64,000 nt of DNA, taken from contig NZ_JADYTU010000002.1 of assembly GCF_021531375.1 (NCBI RefSeq), positions 1 through 64,000 of the forward strand. The letters are read 5' to 3'. A program made the position numbers and the translations under genes. The notes below the pieces were generated by a model. It was not told the origin of the DNA. It did no database searches and saw nothing but the letters and a program-made list of their open reading frames with translations. This DNA is from Pseudoflavonifractor phocaeensis (GTDB lineage: Bacteria > Bacillota > Clostridia > Oscillospirales > Oscillospiraceae). This document shows, one piece after another, positions 1 through 7,066 of the stretch. Every line of letters begins with the position of its first letter. Position 1 is the stretch's first letter.

Positions 1-195
1 ATGACTGGAAGGATGCCGACTGCGATACCCCCAAGACCTGTGAACGCTGCGGTGCAACTGATGGTAATCCTCTTGGCCATGACTGGAAGGATGCCGACTG
101 CGATACCCCCAAGACCTGCTCTGTTTGCGGCGCAACCGAGGGCGAAGCTCTGGGTCACACATGGGTAGCCGCCGATTGCGATACTCCCAAGACCT
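1..195 (+). repeat. Tandem 78-bp coding repeat (CxxC motif)
   Basis: Bases 1-40 recur exactly at 79-118, giving a 78-bp (26-codon) period; a more diverged third unit starts near 157. Each unit encodes a TPKTCxxCGAT-type motif. The array probably extends left of the window. Confidence 0.85.
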
Positions 196-905
196 GTGAA
201 CACTGTGGCGCAACTGATGGCAATCCTCTTGGCCATGATTTTAGCAATAACCGCGAATATTGCGCAAATGATTGTGGCACAAGGAATCCGAACTATTCGT
301 CCTCTGGATCTTCGAGACCCGGCCCCTCTAGACCGTCCAGACCCTCCAGACCTGCAAAACCGGAGCAGCCCCAAAATCCGTTCGTTGATGTAACGGAAGA
401 TGATTATTTCTTTGACTCCGTGATTTGGGCTGATGGTGAGGGAATTACTTCCGGCACAAGTGCGAAGACCTTTAGCCCCTACGTTACCTGCACCCGTGCC
501 CAGGCAGTGACCTTCCTGTGGCGTACTGCTGGTTCTCCCGAGCCTAAGAGCACTGAGATGCCCTTCGAGGATGTGGCCGATGGCGCTTACTACTATGATG
601 CGGTTCTGTGGGCCGTCGAGAACGGTATTACTGCCGGTACTACCGCAACTACCTTTGGCCCTAACAACAACTGCACCCGCGCTCAGATTGTTACCTTCCT
701 GTGGCGTTCTCAGAAGTCTCCCGCCGGTGAAGCTGTGAATCCCTTCGCCGATGTTGCTGTCGGGGCTTACTACTATGATGCGGTTCTGTGGGCCGTCGAG
801 AACGGTATTACTGCCGGTACTACCGCAACTACCTTTGGCCCTAACAACAACTGCACCCGCGCTCAGATTGTGACATTTCTGTATCGTGCTCTGAGTAGTG
901 AGTAA
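1..905 (+). CDS. SLH-domain surface protein, C-terminal part (5' end outside window)
   Basis: The reading frame is open from base 3 to TAA at 903-905, so the start lies left of the window. The visible part begins with about 26-residue repeats carrying CxxCG motifs (KTCERCG, KTCSVCG, KTCEHCG) separated by GNPLGHDW-like segments. A Ser/Pro/Arg-rich linker follows, then three S-layer homology modules (FxDV...YYYDAVLWAVENGITAGT...CTRAQ). SLH modules normally bind pyruvylated secondary cell-wall polymer, so this is very likely a secreted, wall-attached protein. The repeats resemble Zn-ribbon-like knuckles of gut Firmicute surface proteins, but metal binding is only inferred. The last two SLH modules are nearly identical in DNA, which points to recent duplication. 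A good terminator follows. Confidence 0.85.
   Translation, partial: DWKDADCDTPKTCERCGATDGNPLGHDWKDADCDTPKTCSVCGATEGEALGHTWVAADCDTPKTCEHCGATDGNPLGHDFSNNREYCANDCGTRNPNYSSSGSSRPGPSRPSRPSRPAKPEQPQNPFVDVTEDDYFFDSVIWADGEGITSGTSAKTFSPYVTCTRAQAVTFLWRTAGSPEPKSTEMPFEDVADGAYYYDAVLWAVENGITAGTTATTFGPNNNCTRAQIVTFLWRSQKSPAGEAVNPFADVAVGAYYYDAVLWAVENGITAGTTATTFGPNNNCTRAQIVTFLYRALSSE
585..871 (+). repeat. Exact 107-bp direct repeat within SLH coding sequence
   Basis: Bases 585-691 and 765-871 are identical over 107 bp with an offset of 180 bp, the length of one SLH module. Synonymous sites are identical too, so the copies are homogenised or recently duplicated. Confidence 0.9.
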
Positions 906-916
906 TACCACATACT

Positions 917-949
917 AAAAAACAGGGAGCCATTTGGTTCCCTGTTTTT
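917..949 (+). terminator. Bidirectional intrinsic terminator
   Basis: An A-rich run leads into the stem AACAGGGAGCC / GGTTCCCTGTT with loop ATTT, then TTTTTC. It ends the SLH gene and, read the other way, can also serve the leftward recombinase gene. Confidence 0.85.
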
Positions 950-967
950 CTATCTAAAAGAAAAAGA

Positions 968-1531
968 TTACAAAAGCTGTGCATGTCCCTCTATTGCCGC
1001 TTCAATCCTCTGCGGCTCAATGCCGATGTAGCGCTGAGTGACGGCGGCGGAGCTGTGTTGTAAAAGCCGCTGGACAAGGGCAATGTCGTAGCCACTGTTT
1101 TTGTAAATCTCCGTAGCGTACCATTTACGGAAGCTGTGAGTGCTGATGCCCTCAAAGCCCAGATAGTCGCAGACGATTTTCAACTGCTTCTGGATGGCTC
1201 TTTCGGTCAAAGGAAAAATCCGTTCGTCGCGGCGGATGCCGTTCCGCAGGCAATAGTTTTCGATGTACTGCTGGATCACCAGAGGCACCGTGAAAATGCG
1301 CCTCTTCCCGGTCTTCTGCTCCACGATCTCAAGGCGGTATCTGCCACCGTCCAAAACGATGTCACAGAGGCGGAGTTTTACAATGTCGCTAATCCGCAAG
1401 CCAAGATTCCCTTCCAACACAAGGGCCGTCGCAACACGCTCATTGGGGCGGCAACCGCAAAAGCCCTCTTTCATGGTTTGGATAATCTCTTTGTATTGCT
1501 CCGTGGTGAGAGCCTTTGTCTTCTTGTTCAT
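968..1531 (-). CDS. Short tyrosine recombinase (phage integrase family)
   Basis: This 187-residue protein contains essentially only the catalytic domain of tyrosine recombinases. Visible residues are the first Arg (LGLRISDIVKL), the beta-hairpin Lys region (KTGKRR), the HSFRK box, LLQHSS with the second His, and the nucleophile Tyr in TQRYIG. The N-terminal SAM-like core-binding domain of full integrases is missing. I chose ATG 1531 because GGAGG lies six bases upstream; the TTG four codons earlier has no comparable site. It is the last gene of a leftward unit driven by the operator-controlled promoter near 2430-2458. It may be an integrase/excisionase-like enzyme of the element or an invertase-type recombinase; the target is unknown. 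Confidence 0.85.
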   Translation of the reverse strand: MNKKTKALTTEQYKEIIQTMKEGFCGCRPNERVATALVLEGNLGLRISDIVKLRLCDIVLDGGRYRLEIVEQKTGKRRIFTVPLVIQQYIENYCLRNGIRRDERIFPLTERAIQKQLKIVCDYLGFEGISTHSFRKWYATEIYKNSGYDIALVQRLLQHSSAAVTQRYIGIEPQRIEAAIEGHAQLL

Positions 1532-1674
1532 AGCCGCCTCCAAAAGCAGAAAGTTCGTAAAATCAGGCGATCAAGTTCGTTTGTTTGCGGCGTCCGCCTG
1601 ATTTCCGCATAAATGCTGGGTTTTGGTGTTCGTATTATCTGGATTATACGAATTTGGGGGAGTGCGGCGGAGAA

Positions 1675-1983
1675 TTACTCCGCCGTATTCAATTCGTTGA
1701 TCTGAACCATAGGAGAATTGTAGTCCCCCACCACATCCAGAATCATCCTTGCCCCTAACCGAAAACCACGGATGAAGGTATCACAGTCTTTCACATCTTC
1801 AACGTGTGCCTGTTGATCGCAATAGACTTGATACGCCTGCTTCCCGGCATCGGACAGGTGGTTGTAAAACTCGTCCTCGCTCTCGTTTGCCTGATGGATA
1901 AGCCTCGCATACGGGCTTCCCTTTCGATACCCTCTATCGGCGGGAGTGATATTGCCCTCCCACAAATCTTTCAGCACATACAT
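1675..1983 (-). CDS. Small protein, probably DUF6809 family
   Basis: This 102-residue acidic protein begins MYVLKDLWEGNI and ends with FIRGFRLGARMILDVV. That pattern matches small Firmicute proteins I recall as DUF6809, common on phages and conjugative elements, with no known function. No catalytic motif or membrane segment is visible; the middle is helical and charged. The start has GGAGG 7 bases upstream. It lies between a small upstream gene and the recombinase in one leftward transcription unit, so it is probably co-controlled by the XRE switch. The family call is from memory and moderately sure. Confidence 0.65.
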   Translation of the reverse strand: MYVLKDLWEGNITPADRGYRKGSPYARLIHQANESEDEFYNHLSDAGKQAYQVYCDQQAHVEDVKDCDTFIRGFRLGARMILDVVGDYNSPMVQINELNTAE

Positions 1984-2003
1984 CCTGAATCCCTCCTATT
2001 TCT

Positions 2004-2042
2004 CGCTCCACGGGCTTTGTGTTGCCCGTGGAGCGTTTTTCT
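2004..2042. terminator. Strong 12-bp hairpin between two leftward genes
   Basis: CGCTCCACGGGC (2004-2015) is perfectly mirrored at 2024-2035. The T run follows on the + strand (2036-2040), so as a terminator it works rightward. For the leftward operon it would act as an intercistronic hairpin that could stabilise or attenuate mRNA. Confidence 0.7.
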
Positions 2043-2044
2043 TA

Positions 2045-2323
2045 TCAGCAGGATACGGAGAAGCGGCGGCTGCTGACGGGCTTTGTGAAGTCCTTGTAGA
2101 GGTCAGCATACAGACGCTTGAAGGTGGTGCTGTCGAAGCGGTTGGAGATCACATTGGTGAAGCGGACGATGTAAGCCCCGGCAACCAACTCTTCGGTGTT
2201 CTGCCGAACCATCTCTTCCTTGATAGCCTCCCGGATGGCGTCGGCCTTGGCCTTTGCCTTGGAAGCCAGATCGTCGTAGTTGTTCATGGTCTCGATCATG
2301 GAAATCATTTCGTTCTTGCTCAT
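2045..2323 (-). CDS. Small phage/plasmid-type protein of unknown function
   Basis: This 92-residue protein starts with a helical, Lys/Glu-rich stretch (about residues 1-45). It ends with NRFDSTTFKRLYADLYKDFTK followed by SRRFSV, a C-terminal signature shared by many short phage and plasmid proteins whose role is unknown to me. AAAGGAG lies about 8 bases before the ATG. It is the first gene of the leftward unit beginning at the promoter near 2430-2458, about 100 bases upstream. No enzymatic residues are recognisable. Confidence 0.7.
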   Translation of the reverse strand: MSKNEMISMIETMNNYDDLASKAKAKADAIREAIKEEMVRQNTEELVAGAYIVRFTNVISNRFDSTTFKRLYADLYKDFTKPVSSRRFSVSC

Positions 2324-2429
2324 TTTTCATTTCTCCTTTTCTTCGTTTGATCGGGGGGATTATAGAGGGAATATCCGATTCGTCCTCGGCCCGTCCGTCG
2401 CAGCCACCCGATCTCTCTTAACTGTCTAT

Positions 2430-2458
2430 ATAATACTACGAAATTCGTAATTTGTCAA
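2430..2458 (-). promoter_or_regulatory. Leftward promoter with operator in the spacer
   Basis: On the minus strand, TTGACA (2458-2453) and TATTAT (2435-2430) are separated by exactly 17 bp. The spacer contains the 13-bp palindrome TACGAAATTCGTA (2437-2449). It should drive the 2323, 1983 and 1531 genes and be blocked when the palindrome is occupied. Confidence 0.8.
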
Positions 2459-2550
2459 TACGTTTATCGTAATTTATTTTACGAAATTCAAAAGATTTTT
2501 TCGCTATCCGTATTGACCAAATACGATATTCGTAGTATGATGCATTCGTA
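2437..2550. promoter_or_regulatory. Cluster of five 13-bp operators between divergent promoters
   Basis: Full palindromic sites are TACGAAATTCGTA (2437-2449), TACGTTTATCGTA (2459-2471) and TACGATATTCGTA (2522-2534). Half-matching sites start at 2480 (TACGAAATTC) and end at 2550 (ATTCGTA). The first and last full sites sit exactly inside the 17-bp spacers of the two opposing promoters. The layout is a phage-style switch, and the adjacent XRE protein is the obvious ligand. Confidence 0.8.
2513..2541 (+). promoter_or_regulatory. Rightward promoter of the XRE repressor
   Basis: TTGACC (2513-2518) and TATGAT (2536-2541) have a 17-bp spacer that holds the operator 2522-2534. It implies autoregulation of the XRE gene starting at 2568. 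Confidence 0.8.
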
Positions 2551-2567
2551 GAAAAAGGAGGGTTTCT

Positions 2568-2780
2568 ATGATAAAGTTCAAGGTCAAGGTTATGCTTGCC
2601 ATGCGAGACATGACGCAGAAAGAGCTTGCGGAGCGGACGGGCATCAGACCGCCCACAGTCTCCGCAATCTGCACTGGAGCCATCAAACACCTGCCAGTAG
2701 AGGCACTGGATAAGATTTGTGAAGTTCTGGACTGCCAACCTGCCGATCTGATGGAGTATGTGAAAGAGCCTGTTCAATAA
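2568..2780 (+). CDS. XRE/Cro-type repressor
   Basis: This 70-residue protein is a single Cro/C1-type helix-turn-helix: MTQKELAERTGIRPPTVSAICTG forms helices 2 and 3, and DKICEVLDCQPADLMEY is the usual C-terminal part. The start has AAGGAGG 7 bases upstream. It stands between divergent operator-bearing promoters, so it most likely represses both the leftward recombinase unit and itself. There is no separate oligomerisation or cleavage domain, so induction by RecA-type cleavage is unlikely. Confidence 0.9.
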   Translation: MIKFKVKVMLAMRDMTQKELAERTGIRPPTVSAICTGAIKHLPVEALDKICEVLDCQPADLMEYVKEPVQ

Positions 2781-3032
2781 AACAGTTGGTTTCCTGCACG
2801 GCGGCGGAGGCTCCAAAAGAGAAAGAAATCGCCCTGTTTTGGCGCAAATTTTGTTCAGGGAATTACTGACACCCTTTTGCGGACATCCTTAGCTATTTCG
2901 GGAAAAATTATTTTTTTACTTGCCGTTTCAAATTTGGGGTGGGCTACGCTCCCGCTAAATGATGGTTTTAATCCAGAAGACGGTTTTGTTGGCTGTGAAC
3001 GATAGAGAGTTTCTTCAACTATGGAACATCTT

Positions 3033-3722
3033 TTAGGCAACTTTGGAATCGGATGTTAACTGGTCAGGTACAACTTCAAAGGAGAAATTCTCACTTGCGA
3101 TAAAACATCCATCAGTCATCACTCTGATTCTGCCATTCATATATTCCCTGTAATAAAGCTTGCCAAGAGTAACGCCGCTAAGTTTTTCAATATCCCGAAC
3201 TGCTTCAAAGACGCCGCTATCTTTAATGGGGAAGAGAGGATCGGAAAGAGCGTATTCGTCGGCCTGTTCATCGTTTTCCTCGCAGAGAGGATTATCTGCG
3301 TAATCTCCATCAAAAGAGAAAATTATTTTCCCGTTTTCGTAAATCCGCTTTCCGCAAAAGCACATTCCGCACTCATAAAAACTGTATGTAAAGCGCATGG
3401 AGGGAAACAGCCTTGCCAACGCAGCAATAACAGGATCACAAGGAGACCACGCGGTCAGGAAGTGAAATTCGTCATCATAGACTTCAACATCTACGCTATT
3501 CCACTTAGTTCCCCAATTTTTACAAGACCAATCGTACCAGTTGTTTTCACCATAGAGGGCTTTTTCTTCGGAGCCAACAGGGCCCTGATAGATATAATCA
3601 GGCATAGGTACGATTTTGTTGAAGTCAAACTTGTTTTCATTGGATTTTACAAAATCAATAAGGTTCTTTACAGCATCGGCAGGACCATCAATCCACAGGT
3701 AGTTGTCGCAATAGTTAGGCAT
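3033..3722 (-). CDS. Api92/YubB-like ferredoxin-fold protein
   Basis: This 229-residue protein has the signature of the DUF1281/Api92 family: an N-terminal MPNYCDN followed by FNKIVPMP, then NWGTKWN and FHFLTAWSPCDPV, and an aromatic YSFYECG stretch. Such proteins occur on phages and plasmids and have a ferredoxin-like fold domain; their role is not established to my knowledge. AGGAGAAAC lies just before the ATG. The base composition is much more A+T-rich than the core chromosome, and the gene runs leftward like its neighbours. Residues after about 200 look less conserved. Confidence 0.75.
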   Translation of the reverse strand: MPNYCDNYLWIDGPADAVKNLIDFVKSNENKFDFNKIVPMPDYIYQGPVGSEEKALYGENNWYDWSCKNWGTKWNSVDVEVYDDEFHFLTAWSPCDPVIAALARLFPSMRFTYSFYECGMCFCGKRIYENGKIIFSFDGDYADNPLCEENDEQADEYALSDPLFPIKDSGVFEAVRDIEKLSGVTLGKLYYREYMNGRIRVMTDGCFIASENFSFEVVPDQLTSDSKVA

Positions 3723-3915
3723 TTTGTTTCTCCTATCATTTTTTGATTTTTTTATTTCTTAACTTTATGTATTTATTATAATATATTTTTATTAAAAAAT
3801 CAAAAAAGATCGTTTTTTCAATCGATTCGGTAACTATTTTAGGATATTCGTCGTTAAACGGCAGAAAACGAAAAAAGGCGGAAGTCGCTCTTTCCAGAAC
3901 GGCTCCCGCCTTGCT
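3723..3915. other. A+T-rich intergenic stretch
   Basis: It contains A+T-rich promoter-like DNA upstream of the 3722 gene and a hairpin (GGCGGAAG...CTCCCGCC, about 3876-3912) after the leftward 46-codon gene. No gene is seen. Confidence 0.5.
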
Positions 3916-4056
3916 TTATTTCCAATCTCTGAATATATCGTCCAGAGCCTTGTCCATTGCGACTTTCAGGCTCTTTTCCATGATCCTGAACAGCTCCGCT
4001 TCCAATAGGGATTGACGTTTCTTTTTCTTCTTGTCCTTTTCCTTCTGGCTACTCAT
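3916..4056 (-). CDS. 46-residue basic/helical protein
   Basis: The product reads MSSQKEKDKKKKKRQSLLEA and ends ALDDIFRDWK before TAA. The ATG overlaps the stop of the upstream gene as ATGA, which implies translational coupling, and GGTGAAGGTGAA lies just ahead. It has a Lys-rich N-terminus and an amphipathic C-terminal half; the function is unknown. I support it by the coupling, the clean stop and the position in the run of leftward genes. Confidence 0.6.
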   Translation of the reverse strand: MSSQKEKDKKKKKRQSLLEAELFRIMEKSLKVAMDKALDDIFRDWK

Positions 4057-4247
4057 TTCACCTTCACCTCGCTTGTGATCTTGACTTCGCCGATCTCGGC
4101 TTCTTCCCCGGCTGCCATGCGGTCATCATAGCCTTTCAGCATCTTTTTGTGACAAGCGTATAGGATTTCCTACGGTGTATAGCCGTCCAAGTGCATCCAG
4201 TTGTAGTATTCGGGGATGTTTCTATTTTGAAATTTTGAATAATTCAT
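4053..4247 (-). pseudogene. Small plasmid-type protein interrupted by in-frame TAG
   Basis: Reading leftward from ATG 4247 gives MNYSKFQNRNIPEYYNWMHL, then DGYTP, an in-frame TAG (4172-4170), then EILYACHKKMLKGYDDRMA and a stop at 4055-4053. Both sides of the TAG are in one frame and look like one continuous protein of 64 codons. The downstream gene is coupled to its true end by ATGA. Either a single nonsense mutation has broken it, or TAG is read as an amino acid in this element. Family and function are unknown. Confidence 0.6.
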
Positions 4248-4335
4248 ATTATCTAACCTTTCCATACAAAAATTGAGGGGGACAAATCTCCCTCATTCTA
4301 TCTGAAATCTGCTCTATTTGGATTTACGGTATTTG

Positions 4336-4755
4336 CTACTGTAAAATCTCGGATAGAGTGATAGTGCTTGCCAATTCATTGATTTCATAGTTTCGCCAGT
4401 TGTCGGCTTTGGGTATCTGTGTGTTCAGAGCAGGACGATTTGCCCTGATATATTCGCCCTCTTTTTCTCCGATCTCTTCTTTGATGGCAGACGCATAGCG
4501 TGCCTTTGCGTCATAAAGCACATCAAAGTTGATGGAATGACCTTTGCGCTATGCTTCCGCCAAGATGCGGTATTTTCGTGTTTCTTGTCCTTTGATGGCT
4601 GCGTAATGCTCCGCCACGCGTCTGAGCATATTCGTACTCTTTCCGATGTAAACAATGATATTGTCGATCTTGATGCAGTAAATGCCCGCGTGATCGTATT
4701 TATCGGCATACCCATTTCGTTTCAGCCATTGATACATATTTTCTGCGTAGCCCAT
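4336..4755 (-). pseudogene. GIY-YIG nuclease family gene interrupted by in-frame TAG
   Basis: The first 68 codons encode a GIY-YIG domain: AGIYCIKIDNIIVYIGKSTN contains the GIY and YIG triads, followed by MLRRVAEHY with the conserved Arg and the His-Tyr. At 4551-4549 an in-frame TAG occurs after ILAEA. The same frame then continues RKGHSINFDVLYDAKARY and IGEKEGEYIRANRPALN, which includes the conserved Glu helix and Asn of the family. It then reaches a second TAG at 4338-4336, with TAA four codons later. The start ATG overlaps the upstream stop (TAATG). Without readthrough the product lacks the catalytic Glu. GIY-YIG proteins of this type are usually element-borne endonucleases. Confidence 0.75.
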
Positions 4756-5360
4756 TAGAATACAAACTCCTTCTTTTCCGGTTTTGGCAGGAGCGTCTTT
4801 TTCGGCTCTGCTGTTGGTAATTTAATGTGTATTTCTTTCACTTCTGGAATCTTTACCTCCTTTGTAATCTCCAGACCATACCTATTATTTATTCCGTTGT
4901 TATCTGTTGGAATAGTTGTATTATTTATTTCTATATCCTCTCCCGGTATAGAATGAACGGCTGGCTCTCCGTCTGTGACGGCGCTCGGACATTCCTCAGA
5001 ATTCAATCCGTCTGTCGACACCGCTTTTTTGAGGGGTGTTCCGGGGCGCGTCTGTGGTACTTCATAGAAATCATAGGTGTTTCCGCCTGTTTCTACCAGA
5101 TACCCTTTGTCAATCAGTCTTACAAATTGATCGTGGTAGGTTGATCGTGCCATTCCTACCGCCTGACGAATGGCGGCAGGGGAGAGCGCAAGATCATATC
5201 CATCTGCGTTTGATGCAAGGTACAGATACAACAGCAATGCATGAGCGCCGAGGTCACGCGCCGCGGACTGCCAGTTTTCATTTTTGATACCGAGAAAGTC
5301 GGATCGAGCCTTTTCTCGGTGAATGGTTACAACCCTCTGGTTGGGAACCGTATACGGCAT
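4755..5360 (-). CDS. Winged-helix replication/regulatory-type protein
   Basis: This 201-residue protein has an N-terminal winged-helix domain of about 95 residues: LLLYLYLASNADGYDLALSP, then AIRQAVGMARSTYHDQFVRL and IDKGYLVE. A low-complexity acidic/Pro-rich tail follows, ending KKEFVF. This organisation resembles replisome-organiser or plasmid replication-initiator accessory proteins, but regulators share it. AAAGGAG precedes the ATG. Its stop overlaps the next start (TAATG), coupling it to the GIY-YIG gene. Function is inferred from the fold only. Confidence 0.7.
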   Translation of the reverse strand: MPYTVPNQRVVTIHREKARSDFLGIKNENWQSAARDLGAHALLLYLYLASNADGYDLALSPAAIRQAVGMARSTYHDQFVRLIDKGYLVETGGNTYDFYEVPQTRPGTPLKKAVSTDGLNSEECPSAVTDGEPAVHSIPGEDIEINNTTIPTDNNGINNRYGLEITKEVKIPEVKEIHIKLPTAEPKKTLLPKPEKKEFVF

Positions 5361-5465
5361 AATCTATCTCCTTTTCTTTTGTTTTATATAAATATTATAA
5401 CATTTTTTAATTATTAAATCAAAAACAGGCGTTTTGGGGACAGCTCTCAGCTTTTTGCATCTGGA

Positions 5466-5930
5466 TTAGGAAGCCTCTTTAGTCTTCTTGAACTTGTAAA
5501 CCTTGGGGTTGGGCTCTTCGGGTTTCTTGGGAAGGACAAACAGTTTATTGTCTTTGAAGATAGGAACTGCCGCGTAATCAGGAAACTGCGCTCTGAACCA
5601 ATCGGCAACAAACTTATGGGGATTGGCAAGCGGCTTGGAAAGAGCCTTGACGGTTTCAAAAACGTCCAGAAGATCGGCGGAATTCTCGTAGGCTTCGATG
5701 TGCTTTTTCATGTTCTCATAGGTCATACGCTTATTCTTGTTGGCGGTAGTGACTTCTCGACCAGCCTGAACGCTGACAGTCAGATTAGGGAAGTCTTTCG
5801 TAATGCTCTTGACCAGATTGTATTCGGGAGAGCCATACTGCTGAGAGGCGGCGTAGAACTTGTAGTTCATAATCAGAGTGTCGGTAGTAAAGTCAATCCG
5901 ATAACCGGAAATCTTCTTAGTAGTAGCCAT
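5466..5930 (-). CDS. Element-borne protein of unknown family (paralogue A)
   Basis: This 154-residue soluble protein carries the block MTYENMKKHIEAY in its middle and ANPHKFVADWFRAQFPDY near residue 105, with a Lys-rich C-terminus. The next gene upstream (5976-6413) shares both blocks, so the two are tandem paralogues. AAGGAAT precedes the ATG. I know no named family. Residues 1-60 look beta-rich and residues 75-125 helical. Neighbouring plasmid-type genes suggest a role in element maintenance, but nothing specific can be said. Confidence 0.75.
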   Translation of the reverse strand: MATTKKISGYRIDFTTDTLIMNYKFYAASQQYGSPEYNLVKSITKDFPNLTVSVQAGREVTTANKNKRMTYENMKKHIEAYENSADLLDVFETVKALSKPLANPHKFVADWFRAQFPDYAAVPIFKDNKLFVLPKKPEEPNPKVYKFKKTKEAS

Positions 5931-5975
5931 AATTCATAATTCCTTTCTTAATTTAGATTCGTATTTGTTGGCGGA

Positions 5976-6413
5976 TTAGAGATTCGCAGCGGTAGGAACG
6001 GCAAACATGTCGTTCTCTGCGGCGTTCTTAGCAGCCAGTTCCTCGAAGAAATCCATGTAATCATTGACATCGGAATACTTCTTCTTGAACCATGCCAGCA
6101 CTGCGCGGTAGGGGTTAGCCTTGACCTTGGAGAGATTGATCTGCTTCTGGAACTCTGCCATGACAGCCTCGGCATCGTCCTGCTCGCGGATGAAAGCAGC
6201 CATGTTTTCGTAGGTCATGTTCTTGGTGATGTTCACCTTGTCGGGGTTGGTCTTGATCTTCTTGGTCACCATCTTGGCGTTGGGGTAGTAGGTCAGGTAC
6301 TCGCGCCACTGCTTGAACTCGTCAGTGCCGAAGATGGAAGCGTTCTTGGCAAAAGCCTTGGTAACCTGAGCCTCGTTGTCGTTGATGTAGCGGATAGCAT
6401 TCTTGGTAGTCAT
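5976..6413 (-). CDS. Element-borne protein of unknown family (paralogue B)
   Basis: This 145-residue protein shares with paralogue A the central MTYENMAAFI block and ANPYRAVLAWFKKKYSDV near residue 105, preceded in both by a beta-type segment (KMVTKKIKTN...VNITKN). The start has AAAGGAG 7 bases upstream. It is preceded by a leader (about 6456-6522) that also occurs before the 7066 gene, suggesting shared control. No catalytic motif is recognisable. Confidence 0.75.
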   Translation of the reverse strand: MTTKNAIRYINDNEAQVTKAFAKNASIFGTDEFKQWREYLTYYPNAKMVTKKIKTNPDKVNITKNMTYENMAAFIREQDDAEAVMAEFQKQINLSKVKANPYRAVLAWFKKKYSDVNDYMDFFEELAAKNAAENDMFAVPTAANL

Positions 6414-6573
6414 AGTAGTAATCTCCTTTTAATATTTTGATTTTGATTTTTTGTGGGGTTTTGTGTTCCCCTTGTTTCTGATATTAGTATAGCAAACCTG
6501 ATTTCTTAACCTGGCACAAAAACGAACCAGTGTTGTTTTTCCTTTTGGAATTGTTTACTTGGTGTTGATGAGG

Positions 6574-6756
6574 TTATTTAACATGATGGGGATAGATCAG
6601 AGCGAATGCTTCCACAAACATTTCGTCAGTCCACTGAGCCAGTTCCTCGGCGGTCAGCCAATGACCATCGTCACACAGCCAACCATGCTCGTCAATTGCC
6701 ATGCAGACCATCTCGGACATACCGTCAAACTCTTCTTCAGTAAAAAACTTCTTCAT
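6574..6756 (-). CDS. 60-residue acidic protein, unknown function
   Basis: The product starts MKKFFTEEEFDGMSEMVCMA and ends LIYPHHVK. AAAGGAG lies 6 bases before ATG 6756; a longer frame upstream has no ribosome-binding site. It is acidic and Trp-containing (GWLCDDGHWLTAEELAQW). It lies in the same leftward run as the other element genes. No family is recognised. Confidence 0.65.
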   Translation of the reverse strand: MKKFFTEEEFDGMSEMVCMAIDEHGWLCDDGHWLTAEELAQWTDEMFVEAFALIYPHHVK

Positions 6757-6805
6757 TGTTATTCTCCTTTTCTTTCTTAAAAATAGCCTGTAGGGATATA
6801 ATCTA

Positions 6806-7066
6806 TTAGTCGTTGTAGTTTTTGCACCAGAACTCTTCGTAATCAAACTCAATTTCCTTCTGCTCAAAAATGTGTTCAACTCTGCTCAGAGGAACATCGT
6901 TCAGCGTTTCCAGAATGGCGGCAATCCATTTGCACTTTTCAACATCTTCTTCACTGATTCGATCGAACAGTCCATAACCGTCTGCATCGATGGAGAGGGC
7001 GATAATCATATCATGGATTTTCTTGTAGTCAGAAACGGTCATTCCAGTCTTGGATTTCTTTTTCAT
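6806..7066 (-). CDS. 86-residue protein, unknown function
   Basis: The product starts with a Lys-rich segment (MKKKSKTGMTVSDYKKIHDM) and continues as an acidic helical protein ending YEEFWCKNYND. AAAGGAG precedes the ATG. It is the rightmost leftward gene of the element, behind one copy of the duplicated leader (7095-7160). Nothing identifies a function. Confidence 0.65.
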   Translation of the reverse strand: MKKKSKTGMTVSDYKKIHDMIIALSIDADGYGLFDRISEEDVEKCKWIAAILETLNDVPLSRVEHIFEQKEIEFDYEEFWCKNYND

